The position numbers and the translations under genes were made by a program. Source: Glutinoglossum americanum (lineage: Eukaryota > Ascomycota > Geoglossomycetes > Geoglossales > Geoglossaceae). Taken from it: DNA of 64,000 bases. Below the pieces are notes generated by a model. It made no database searches. It was not told where the DNA came from and was given only the letters and a program-made list of their open reading frames with translations. Location of the stretch: assembly GCA_020080175.1 (NCBI GenBank), contig JAGHQL010000031.1, forward strand, positions 62,001 through 126,000, in the 5' to 3' direction. Shown here piece after piece: positions 10,739 to 21,510 of this stretch; position 1 is the first letter of the stretch, and every line of letters begins with the position of its first letter.

Positions 10739-11427
10739 TTACCGTTCCACTGAATTAGGATCCAAAAAACTCGCAATAGTCTCCGACTTGTAGCGGTCCA
10801 GTAATTCCCCAAACGATACAGCTCTTCCCTCCCCAAAATACGTCATGCACCGACCGATATCTCCCAAGATGCTCCCAAAGGTCTTGGACAGCTTGCATCC
10901 CTGTCGAATGTTCTCATCCATGGCGTCTTTAATATACTTCCTTCCTTCCCCATCCCTATCAGTAACTGCATGAAGCGTCTTTGAATTAAAACAAGAATAC
11001 ATATTTGTCAAAGCAGTGAACGCTTAGAGTGGAGCAGAATGTGCAAACTCCCAGTCGATCACACCCACAACATTGTATGTATCGTCGAAAAGTATGTTAT
11101 GCAGCAGGAAGTCCCGATGGACGATCGGATAGCGATTTTCGTAAGCGATTGGGTTTGTCAACGATCTCTTCTCAACAGCCGACTTGAGGCGCGAAGGGAA
11201 TGAAATCACCTCCCGCTTTAGACTTCGAAGTTCATCGTTGTCTTCAAGCCGGCCGTGGAGAAAGTCCAAATTCCCGAATTTGTATGAGCGGCCCATGAGA
11301 GAAAATAGTCCGCCGTTGACGTAAGCGGTCCTTCAAAGCCAAACGACGCTGGGAGTGGACCAATATCAATTGTCCCCTTTGGCCCCAAGACAAGGGGTTC
11401 AAGCTCGTCGATCGAGGCGGTTGTCAT
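10739..11427 (-). pseudogene. Aminoglycoside-phosphotransferase-like pseudogene, C-lobe only
   Basis: Remnant of the fungal APH/choline-kinase-like family. The catalytic loop is clear: IVHRDFLLHNILFDD with the Brenner HxDxxxxN pattern, then GVIDWEFAHSAP carrying the metal-binding Asp. Upstream, GFEGPLTSTADYFLSWA is the usual substrate-lobe lead-in. Three defects show it is broken. There is a one-base frame change near 11290, between SWA and SYKFGNLDF. A TAA stop lies directly after HSAPL (about 11022-11024), with the frame continuing as AFTALTNMYSCF to 10739. The N-terminal kinase lobe is absent, and no open frame upstream of 11427 supplies it. The family normally has 300-450 residues. It is a decayed host gene fragment of unknown former substrate. 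Confidence 0.75.
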
Positions 11428-12153
11428 TTGACACTAGGCACAATACCAAAAGAAGTAAACAAGATGAAAATTTTGATGAGAGGACTTTTGTGTGATTCCT
11501 GCGGCCTAGAGGGGACGCAAAGTTGCCTTTACACTTGGTGAAACAGTAATGGCCAGGCTGAATACTAGTATAAATGGAGTCGGCGTTTTATAACCCTTTG
11601 GGGAGAGACGGCAAAGCCAAAATAGCGGATCCCTAAACGCTATCGGTGAGAGCTCCTCTCCTCCATCTTCTTTGCATCTACCTAGTTAGTTATCCAGCCC
11701 ACTCCCCACTTCCAGGGTCACAAGTCCTTTTCTACAGATCACGACGCCATACTCTCAGCCAGTAGTTCAGGATTAAAGTTTCTATTGAATCAATAAAAGG
11801 CAATCAACGATCCATTTCTCACCCCGCCTCACTGCTCTTACACCCGTCATCAACATTAGGGGCAAGACACACGTATGCCAAAAAAACAAACAAACAGAAA
11901 GACAGCTTCTGCAGCGCTCAAACACCACCTCCAGCGTCCAACCCTCAGCATCAAGCCCAAATGTTGTAAGGAAACGACGACAACATCCGGAGGTGAGAGG
12001 AGAGGGCAAGGCTGGTATTTAGCTTTCCGAAAGAACAAGAATTTTCTGCGACCAAAAAGAAATGGAGATGCTGTTACATCTCACTACCGCAAACATACGC
12101 CTCTGGATCAAAAGTAGACTGAACCGGATCTCACCCGGTGGAACGAAGGTAAC
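11428..12153. other. Intergenic, nothing recognised
   Basis: About 725 bp between the phosphotransferase remnant and the 3' end of the GPI-protein gene. Short frames on both strands have biased, non-protein-like translations. No repeats or RNA genes seen. Confidence 0.5.
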
Positions 12154-13256
12154 TTAGAGCATTCCAAGTGTCAAACCTGCGACTAGACCTGAGAGAACTG
12201 TAACTACTATAAAGAGGTAGCTGATCTCTATTCGCTTTTCCGCACCCGATACATTAGTTGTTGGCCGGAGAGACGCAAGGCTGACTCTTGGTCCCAAAGA
12301 AATCGATGAATTCGTGAATTCAGCGGTAAAGGTCGGACACTCCGTGGTAGAAGACCCATTAGTGGGTTTCGGGGGATGCACTATCGTGATGATCCGGAAA
12401 GTGAGGGTTTGCGTCGACCCGTTCAATGTAGATGTTACAGTCTCTACTGCATGGCGCCACAGTACAGTTGTGCTAGATGTCGTGGTTTGGTTGGTCGTGC
12501 ATTCAAAGTTAGTGGTTTTATTGGTCGTGTTGGAAGGAGCGGCATTCCCAGCAAGGTAGCTGTCTCATAGATCATTTAGCATACTAAAGCGTCTCGAGTG
12601 TATTCGGTCGGGTAAGTAGAGGGTTAGGTAGGCTCGTAGCTTACGTGGTGGCAACGCAGCTAGCGGCGCAATCAGAGTAGTCTTTGCCTGAAGGAAGCAT
12701 ATCACAGTTCGTCATGCATGAATCGGTATCGTTCTTAGCAATCCAGTCTGGATCCTGCATGGCAATCGTACCGTTAACTCTGGTATTATGGGTAGTAGAA
12801 GAGGGAGAAGAATGGAAGAGGGGGTAGTAAACTTACTGGGATGCCCATGCAGTGTGTGTAACAAGACAAGTCGGATTCACCACACTTTTGGGTACATTCT
12901 TCAGTAGAGGCCCGTTTGCGGTTCTGGCTTACGCCAATTGGTCTGCCACAATCGACGAAGCACCAAAGATAGTCCCTTGAAAGGGCATCAGCGCCGCAGT
13001 ATTTGTGACAATCCATCTGGTTGTAGCTGCTGGCAGCAGCTATGGCAACCTGTTTGATGGGATATGCTGCGGCGCGAGCGATGCAATCACCCCAGCAACT
13101 CTGCTGGTTTGCTTCATCCGCGTAACTAAGCTGGTAGCGACGGCGGTCTGAGGCGGGTTGCTTCGACGGGGATTCCAACCCTGGTGGCACTGCCGCGGCA
13201 ACAAGAGGAGCAAAGAGCAGGATAAAACAAGCGGAAAACTTGCTGAAAGAAGCCAT
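12154..13256 (-). CDS. Secreted Cys-rich GPI-anchored protein, unknown function
   Basis: Three exons (13256-12837, 12754-12645, 12559-12154) give 311 residues. Residues 1-22 form a signal peptide (hydrophobic ACFILLFAPLVAAA). The mature part carries spaced Cys pairs of the CxxxC type: SCWGDC, DCHKYC, WCFVDC, ECTQKC, SCYTHC, SCMTNC and DCAASC. These suggest a compact disulphide-bonded ectodomain. Residues about 160-280 are Ser/Thr- and Asn-rich with many N-x-S/T sites (NTTNKTTN, NQTTT). The C-terminus is a hydrophobic tail (YLFIVVTVLSGLVAGLTLGML), preceded by small residues (NVSGAEK), as in GPI-anchor signals. The Cys spacing does not fit the eight-Cys CFEM pattern. It is probably a cell-wall or plasma-membrane surface protein. 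Both splice joins preserve frame. A single-pass membrane protein is the alternative. Confidence 0.75.
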
Positions 13257-14453
13257 CGTTCCCGCAGAAAGACAGGAAGGAAAGCGTTCTGGGTAGGGTC
13301 AGAAGCTTGGAGAGATCTGGTAGCAAGAGTAGCAAGAAGAGCAATGTGGATAAAGAAAACTGATGATAAGATACAGCTCTTCCAAAAAGTTTTGCAATGT
13401 TGAAACACGATGAAGAGAAAACACCAAAAACAAAATATATAGCCAACAACTCCAGCTGAGTTTGAGGGAGTTCATCGATGAGGAAAGTACTTGTCTCGAC
13501 CCCTAACGGCTCCAGGAACCTTGATCTCCCAATGGCGAAAGAGCACCCCATTCCAAGCGTGATGCAGCCAGCGAGTATGTGCACAACCAAGTTAGAGGAT
13601 ACTCGGTGATCATCAAACTCTCTAATGCATAAAGTGCTGAACCTTTCACTCAAGCCCTCAAATCAACATACTTCCGCAATTGGCATGAAGGTGATGTTCA
13701 TGGTGTTCCAATCAGAACGCGATGCCGCCAACGCGTAGTCATTCATATTGACAATAGGCGAAAATGATATCATCGCGCAGAAAAGGCTCTGGCGTTTTTA
13801 ACCTTACTTTTTTAACATGTGTAGCATATGTAATCCAACTCTTCTTGATGGCCCCCGTGTGACGGGCAGAATTTGCACACGGTGAAGATAAGCGGATCCC
13901 GATACGCTGGTAGTTGATACTACACCAAAGTGGAAAAAGAAAACTCGAGGGAATTTTTCCCTCCTAAGTCACGCATGATTAATCCTTGGTTTATTTGTTT
14001 TGTTGGACCCACTCTCTACTTAAGGTGGTGTAGCAGCTTTGTGTGCAATCAAGGCGATCGTCGGGGGCTGCAACAGCTACAACAGATCCACAGCGGCCCG
14101 TCGATATCCTTGGACCCGAATTGTGGAATCAAACGGGGAAACACCGACCGCGAACCGAACCAACCGATAAGATCGACCTGCATATATGTGTTGAGGTTAA
14201 ACCTGGCCAACAGCTGCCCCTCGTCACACTTCTGCCCAACACCTTGCTTGCTCCTCTTCACTCCTTCCCTCCATTAGCTTCTCACAGTACTGTCCGACTT
14301 GAATCGTACCAATTCCCCATCTCCAGCTCGCTCGATTGGAATCGTTCTATCGCAGGCAAAGCTCGATAGTATCTTCAGCTCCACTTCTCGTCAATAAGCC
14401 GATTGATAGCATCTCCAGGGGATTCCTTGCCGAGAAGCAACACCCTACCGAAA
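13257..14453. other. Divergent promoter region, GPI protein and pyruvate carboxylase
   Basis: 1.2 kb between two divergent start codons. No gene recognised; short open frames occur on both strands. The last 250 bp before the pyruvate carboxylase start is pyrimidine-rich (ctcctcttcactccttccctcc), as often seen near fungal transcription starts. Confidence 0.5.
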
Positions 14454-17400
14454 ATGGCTGGCCAAGTTGACAACAGTAGCAACCACAATGAAGTTTTCGA
14501 GGATGGTGTCGACACTGGGTCGGCGCACCACACCTTGCACCGTTTACGTGCCAAATCATCAATCATGCAAATGAAGAAAATTCTAGGCATGTTTTCCTCT
14601 ACGCTTCGTTCACAAAGCTCTTCATTGAGCTTCGTCAACATTGAGGGAGCACGGCTAACGTTCGGCGACTTGGATGCGGCTTACAGTGGCTAACCGAGGG
14701 GAAATTCGTGAGTATCCCTATGCTCGTGCTATTATCGTGCCGGGTCGCAATGGCTAATTCGTGATTTCATAGCTATCCGCGTATGTGCTCAACTATCCCG
14801 GATCTTTTTCGTCTTTGCCGCTGCCTGCTCACAGATATGTGCATATGCAGATCTTCAGGACAGTAAGTCTCCAGCTTAGACTTCCTATCTTAATAATTGA
14901 AGCTCTAGGAGCTCTGGAAGCTCTGGCAGCACTAGGAGTCTAAATTATTTTTTTTTAACTAACTTGACGACTTCTAGGCTCATGAACTATCGCTCCAGAC
15001 TGTAGCGGTGTACAGGTATTTCAATTGCGTACTTACTGCGAAATCTGCGACTGACGAGACCTCAGTTATGAGGACCGTCTTAGCATGCACCGGCAGAGTA
15101 CGTGCGAATCCTAATAAAAACTGTGCACCTGGAAATACACGGTGCTAATACTCTAAAAATTACAGAAGCCGATGAAGCCTATATGATTGGCAAACATGGC
15201 GAGTATACCCCGGTAGCGGCATATCTGCAAGGTCATGAGATCATCAAGATTGCTCTTCAACATGGCGTCAATATGATCCATCCAGGTGCGCCCCAATAGA
15301 GAGTGCAAAGAAATGGATATCCTCCTGACGGTTGAGAAAGGCTATGGTTTCTTGTCTGAGAATGCAGAGTTTGCCAGGAATGTCAATAAGTCTGGTCTTA
15401 TTGTGGGTTCACCATATCTGCACTCTCTCATGCCGCCATGGCGCTCATAGACATATTGTACAGTTTATAGGACCCAGTCCGGAAACAATTGAGGCGCTCG
15501 GGGACAAGGTTTCCGCTCGAGCAATTGCCATCAAGGAGAATGTCCCCGTCGTGCCTGGTACCCCCGGTCCGGTTGAGAAGTATCAGGATGCGGAGTTGTT
15601 CACTAAGGAATACGGCTTCCCCATTATCATCAAGGCTGCCTTTGGAGGGGGAGGGCGTGGTATGAGAGTTGTTAGGGACCAAGCGAGCCTGAAAGACTCA
15701 TTTGAAAGAGCTACCTCTGAGTGAGTCTTTCTTTCCGTGCTTCAATGAGGGCTCAATACAAGAATGGAATTCGGAACGTTGATTATGGGGCACTCGGCTA
15801 ACCTGAGTTTACTAAATAGGGCAAAATCAGCTTTTGGGAACGGAACAGTATTTATTGAGGTAGAGTTTCACCCGGGTTAGCCTTGTTGATATTTGCTGAT
15901 CTATTAAATTAGCGATTCCTGGACCGTCCGAAACATATTGAAGTTCAGCTACTGGGCGATAACCACGGCAATATTGTCCATCTCTACGAACGCGACTGCA
16001 GTGTCCAGCGCCGCCATCAGAAAGTTGTGGAGCTAGCTCCAGCAAAAGACCTGCCATCAGAGGTACGGGACAAGATATTGAGTGATGCGGTGAAGCTTGC
16101 AAAATCGGTCAACTACCGTAACGCTGGTACTGCTGAGTTTTTAGTCGACCAGCAAAACCGATATTACTTCATCGAGATAAACCCTAGAATGTGAGTTGAG
16201 CTCAGCTATTATTATTATTATTTTCCCCTCCTATTGTGCCCGCTTGCTGAGAGTAACCCAGTCAAGTCGAACACACAATCACTGAGGAAATCACCGGAAT
16301 CGATATCGTAGCGGCACAGATTCAAATTGCAGCTGGTGCAACTTTGGCTCAACTGGGGCTGACTCAGGACCGTATTTCTACACGCGGGTTCGCTATCCAG
16401 TGCAGAGTCACAACCGAGGACCCTAGCAAAGGCTTCCAGCCAGATACGGGTAAGATTGAGGTTTATAGGTCGGCAGGCGGCAATGGAGTACGTCTTGACG
16501 GCGGAAACGGATTTGCCGGTGCTATCATTACGCCACACTACGACTCGATGTTGGTTAAATGCTCCTGCCATGGCTCCACTTACGAGATTGTTCGGAGAAA
16601 GATGCTTCGCGCCCTCGTTGAGTTTCGTATTCGTGGTGTTAAGACAAACATTCCCTTTCTGGTTTCATTGATCACCCATCCCACTTTTATTGATGGAAAC
16701 TGTTGGACAACATTCATCGATGACACGTAAGAAACCTTCAGGTGGTCCTTCAAATTTGTTACTAACTCAGACCAGCCCTGAATTATTCTCTCTTGTTGGT
16801 AGCCAGAACCGAGCCCAGAAGCTACTTGCATATTTGGGCGATGTTGCCGTCAATGGAAGCAGTATCAAAGGCCAGATTGGCGAGCCCAAATTCAAAGGAG
16901 AAATCATCATGCCGAAGCTCCACACAAAGGAGGGTGCACATATTGATGTGTCAGAGCCTTGCAAACACGGCTGGAGAAACATCCTACTAAAGGAGGGGCC
17001 CGAAGCTTTTGCTAAAGCCATCCGCAACTACAAGGGTTGCCTGCTTATGGACACGACTTGGCGTGATGCTCACCAGTCTCTGCTAGCTACTAGAGTTAGA
17101 ACGATTGACCTCTTGAATATTGCTCAGGAAACTAGCTATGCCTACAGCAACGCGTACAGTCTTGAATGTTGGGGTGGAGCGACTTTTGATGTTGCTATGA
17201 GGTTTTTGTATGAGGATCCCTGGGACAGACTGAAGAAGATGCGAAAGCTTGTACCGAACATTCCTTTCCAAATGCTTCTGCGCGGCGCCAACGGTGTCGC
17301 GTATTCATCGTAAGTTGGTCTCTCAGTGTTGCGAAATTTGGTCTAACTGGGAGTTAGCCTACCCGACAACGCCATCTATCATTTTTGCGAACATGCAAGG

Positions 17401-19003
17401 AAGAATGGCGTGGATATCTTCCGAGTTTTCGATGCGTTGAATGACATTGATCAGCTTGAAGTCGGCATCAACGCGGTCAAGAAAGCTGGTGGAGTAGTTG
17501 AAGCGGCAATATGTTATAGCGGAGATATGCTTAACCCAAAGAAAAAATACAACCTCCAGTACTACCTGGACCTTGTTGACAAGATTGTCAAGCTCGGTAC
17601 CCATGTTATTGGCATCAAGGATATGGCTGGGGTTCTAAGGCCACAGGCGGCCACTCTTCTCGTCGGCTCAATCAGGAAGAAGTACCCAGATGTTCCGATT
17701 CATGTTCATACTCACGACTCGGCCGGCACAGGTGTCGCTTCGATGATGGCTTGTGCAGTCGCTGGCGCTGATGCTGTGGATACAGCCACGGACAGCTTAT
17801 CGGGGATGACGTCTCAGCCAAGTGTGGGTGCTGTGCTCGCCTCTCTTGAAGGAGGACCACACGATCCTGGGTTGGAAGTTGCTCAGGTACGCGCCATTGA
17901 CACTTATTGGGCACAGCTTCGTTTACTCTATTCACCTTTCGAGGCGACTCTCCACGGACCCGATCCAGAAGTCTATGAGCATGAAATTCCTGGTGGGCAA
18001 TTGACCAACTTGATATTTCAAGCTACACAGCTCGGTCTCGGGTCTCAGTGGGCTGAGACAAAGAAAGCGTATGAACAAGCAAACGACCTCCTTGGTGACA
18101 TTGTTAAAGTCACGCCGACTTCAAAGGTTGTGGGCGATTTGGCTCAGTTCATGGTATCCAATAAACTGTCCTACGATGATGTCATCAAAAAAGCTAGCGA
18201 GCTTGACTTCCCGGGGTCAGTCCTCGAATTCTTCGAGGGTCTTATGGGACAGCCATATGGAGGCTTTCCAGAGCCACTACGAACGAATGCACTTCGTGGC
18301 CGTCGTAAGTTGGAAAAACGCCCGGGTCTCTTCCTTGAACCGCTGGACTTGAAAAGAATCAAGAAGGACATCGTCGAGAAATACGGTAGTGCTTCTGAGT
18401 GCGATGTGGCCAGCTACACCATGTATCCGAAGGTCTTCGAAGAGTACAAGAAATTCGTTGCTAAGTATGGTGACCTGAGTGTGTTGCCAACCAAATACTT
18501 CCTCGCGAGGCCAGATATTGGCGAAGAGTTTAGCGTTACGATTGAGAAGGGCAAGGTCTTGATCTTGAAGCTTCTCGCCATTGGACCCCTTTCGGACCAA
18601 ACTGGGCAGCGGGAAGTTTTCTATGAAATGAATGGTGAAGTTCGGCAAGTCACCGTGGATGACAACAAGGCCGCTGTGGAGAATATAAGCCGTCCTAAGG
18701 CAGATGTGAATGACTCCAGCCAAGTTGGCGCTCCGATGTCCGGGGTTGTGGTGGAGGTGAGGATCCAAGATGGCCATGAGGTATTGAAGGGAGACCCCAT
18801 CGCTGTCCTTAGTGCGATGAAGATGGTAAGTTGTTCAATCTCTACTGTATCCTGGTGGCAAAATCACTAACGGCGAGGGACAGGAAATGGTGATCAGTGC
18901 CCCTCACTCTGGCGCAGTCGGCTCGCTTCAGGTTAAGGAGGGGGATTCTGTCGACAGCCGGGATCTCATCTGTAGAATCGTGAAGTCAACGGCAGAACAT
19001 TGA
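14454..19003 (+). CDS. pyc: Pyruvate carboxylase
   Basis: Biotin enzyme that carboxylates pyruvate to oxaloacetate (anaplerosis, gluconeogenesis); cytosolic in most ascomycetes, and no mitochondrial presequence is visible. I reconstruct 15 exons: 14454-14586, 14687-14707, 14773-14780, 14851-14862, 14978-15015, 15066-15097, 15166-15285, 15341-15402, 15464-15720, 15820-15859, 15913-16190, 16262-16726, 16776-17309, 17358-18825, 18884-19003. They sum to 1195 residues, the family length. Order of domains: biotin carboxylase ([42 protein letters not shown]), carboxyltransferase ([38 protein letters not shown]), biotin carrier (SAMKM, the Lys being biotinylated, followed by [10 protein letters not shown]). 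Intron 1 has a GC donor. Exons 3 and 4 are only 8 and 12 nt. The upstream ATG at 14454 is the first in frame. Confidence 0.97.
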
Positions 19004-20287
19004 GTAAACATGCTGGGATAAGGGCATTTTCATGACGCCTACGTCTTTGTGTTTTCATCGCTGATATCTCTTACTTTCCCTGGACGAGCTACAGCCACAG
19101 ATGGTTATATTTTTATTTTCCTCTATTGTTATTCATGCGCCTGCTACCAATCAAAAACTGTCAAACGGACCATACAATGGAGAAAATGAGAGCCCCGTCC
19201 AAGTTAGATATTGATGTCATTCTAGTAGAGGGATGAAGGAGAAAATACTGGGAATGGTCGGTAGTCACAACTCGTAAGACGATATATGGTAAGCTTTGTT
19301 TTGTCAGTTAGTGATTCCGGTAGGGATAAATTATATCTGGGGTAGAAGATACCGAGGAGAGATCGCGAGATCGTGATCGAACAGCGGGCTAGTCTTTTAT
19401 AAATACGGAGGGTGGAATAATAGAATCTAGTATTTTCAGTTACGATGTCGGCGCCTCATCAAAACGTTGTTTTCTCTACCCACCAAGCCTGTGCAGGCCA
19501 TTGGCGGTAGTGGTTTTCTCTTGTTTTAACTCTCAACGTTTTGAGGTCAGTGACTAACTAAAATGTGTATGTATGCGAAAAGACCTATGGTGGCAAAGAG
19601 TTTTTCTTAGGGCTCAAGGTGTTGAAGTGGAGGGGTTTTGGTGTGGGGGGTGAATTTTGTAGATTAAAGCTTAGATTGTAGGATGGGCGTGGAATTGGTG
19701 ATTGGTTTGGGAGGGGGTTAGGCATAGGCGGATGGCTTGGACTTTTTGTACGTTTTTTTAGTGGAGGATAAGTAAGGGGATGGTGTGGGGAAGTTGGGTG
19801 GAAGATTAAGGCTGGTTATTTGGGTTCGGTGTTGAGGGGTCATGTAAGGGGGCGAGGTGTCTGATGTTGTATCGATATTTTTTCGGTGCCAAGTTGTTGC
19901 TTCGTGTTCTGTGTGTGGGAAGGACGTAGAAATTGTGGGGCGGGTGCGGTCCTAGTTCCATTGGGTCTGTTTGTATGCCTAGGGGCTGCAGCACCGACAC
20001 CTTGGGAAATAGGGTAGGCCAAGTGGGTTTACAGCACCTTACTTCGCCAAGGGAAGCCAAGTCAGGTAGGTGGGATGCCTCCCGGGGTTCCTGTGATTGT
20101 GGGTAGTTTCTTCAGGAAAATAGCATGGATATACGATATGGTCGAGGACGTATTGGACTGCTGGATGCTATTACCTGAGGAAAGGCTCTCGACTCATGAA
20201 AGAGCTTTCGCCGGACATAAGTTACAGCCATGCGACTAGACCAGTCGCTCCGCCATGACCCTCTGATAGAAACCAACAAACAACCGT
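19004..20287. other. Intergenic, nothing recognised
   Basis: 1.28 kb between the convergent 3' ends of pyruvate carboxylase and RPL11. The part near 19600-19830 is strongly G/T-rich on + (ggggttttggtgtggggggtg). No protein-like frame. A tRNA-like folding stretch near 20170-20260 was considered and rejected. Confidence 0.5.
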
Positions 20288-21190
20288 CTACCTCACGATG
20301 CCCTCGAATCTATTCTTGAACCACTTGATCGTCTCAGTCTGATTAATGCGGTGGGAAGCACCGACAACGGACTTGCATCGCCGGCGCTTGGCAACACGCT
20401 CACCAGGACGCGTCCTATATGAAGTCGTATCAATTAGTACAGCCCTCCTATGGCAGGTATTCCGCCTGATTTCTGGCCGTACGGAGCACCCCTGGGTTCT
20501 CCAATGTCCAAGACCGGCTCTAGAGAGGGCCACTACTCACATGCAGCAGTAGAAATCCATTCCGTAGATACCAATTGCCGGGTCGTACTTGATGCCTAAG
20601 TCGATATGTTCGCTAATTCCGAAACCGAAGTTGCCGGTCTCCGAGAAATTTCTCTTTCTTAATTCATATTCCTTAACCTTAAGACCACGCTCCAGGATCT
20701 CTTCGGCCTTGGGACCTCGAACGGTGACATGCACAGAGATCTTTTCGTTACGGCGGATACCGAAAGTTCGAACGGTGTAGCGGGCCTTGCCTGTGGGGGA
20801 ATTACTCGTTAGGTTGGTTGTATTGACCATAGTGCTTTAGTTGTAGATTCCACCGCCTTTCGAGAGAAGGCTTACTGTATACTGGTGTTTGGCCGCTCAA
20901 TTGTTCCAACACCTTAGCAGCACGCGTGAGTCTGTCACCGGATTCTCCGACACAGATATTAAGGACGAGTTTTTGGATGCGTAGCTCCCGCATGGGGTTC
21001 GAGCTCTTTTCTTTCCCGGATTCGACCTGCATGGAGATGTGTCAGTTGTTGGAGGTAATACAAGGTATAGGCAAATAGAAGTAGTGTTTGTGAGGGTGAA
21101 TGTCAAGTCCCGATTGTAGCGGACCGGATTGGATTGTAATTTTGAGAATACAAGAACCGAAGGGATAGAGAAAGCGCCATGATATACCAT
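20288..21190 (-). CDS. RPL11: 60S ribosomal protein L11 (uL5)
   Basis: Large-subunit protein at the central protuberance, contacting 5S rRNA. Four exons: 21190-21188, 21026-20876, 20790-20541 and 20414-20288, giving 176 residues (family about 174). The sequence is unmistakable: [99 protein letters not shown] and the end [13 protein letters not shown]. The preferred model puts the ATG alone in exon 1: the sequence aaaaATG is followed directly by GTATAT, and the acceptor CATGCAG leads into GTCGAATCCGGG, giving [13 protein letters not shown]. The alternative is to start at the ATGCAG next to that acceptor, giving MQVESG. The gene is divergent from Sm-B, 320 bp apart. Confidence 0.95.
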
Positions 21191-21510
21191 TTTTGACTGG
21201 ACTCTGGAGGGTAGGGTTGGTTGTTGGGATGTCGTTTTGCTGCTGTCGAATCTCGAAAACAGGAGCCTCAAATTTTGGCGCACTCGAAATTTAGCAGTCC
21301 ATAGCCGAGATAGGGCTTGTAGCGGGAGCCCTTATAGCTGACATAAGCGAGAGCTATCGCAGAGCCGCAATCACCATTCAACAACGCGATTTCACAAACA
21401 CTGGGCTTAGTGATAGAGCTTCTACGGTGCCGTCAACAGAAGTCTCACGGCTTCAAAGACATACTTTTTGAAAACTAGAAGACACCGCTTCTGCGAGAAT
21501 CTCGTTCAGA
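21191..21510. promoter_or_regulatory. Bidirectional promoter between RPL11 and Sm-B
   Basis: 320 bp separate the start codons of two housekeeping genes of RNA metabolism. No element that I can name with confidence is present. Confidence 0.5.

Noticed and set aside
11620-13905. Two AGCGGATCCC...ACGCT segments (about 11622 and 13890)
   Set aside because: Two mismatches in 18 bases is expected by chance many times in 64 kb.
19585-19596. GGTGGCAAAG matching the yeast proteasome control element
   Set aside because: It lies downstream of pyruvate carboxylase and is not near a proteasome promoter; a similar GGTGGCAAAA sits inside a pyruvate carboxylase intron. Both are best seen as chance.
20170-20260. 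tRNA-like stretch on the minus strand (ATGGCGGAGCGACTGGTCTAGTCGC)
   Set aside because: It has a D-arm-like hairpin and an A-box-like run, but no B box (GGTTCGANTCC) and no seven-base acceptor stem.
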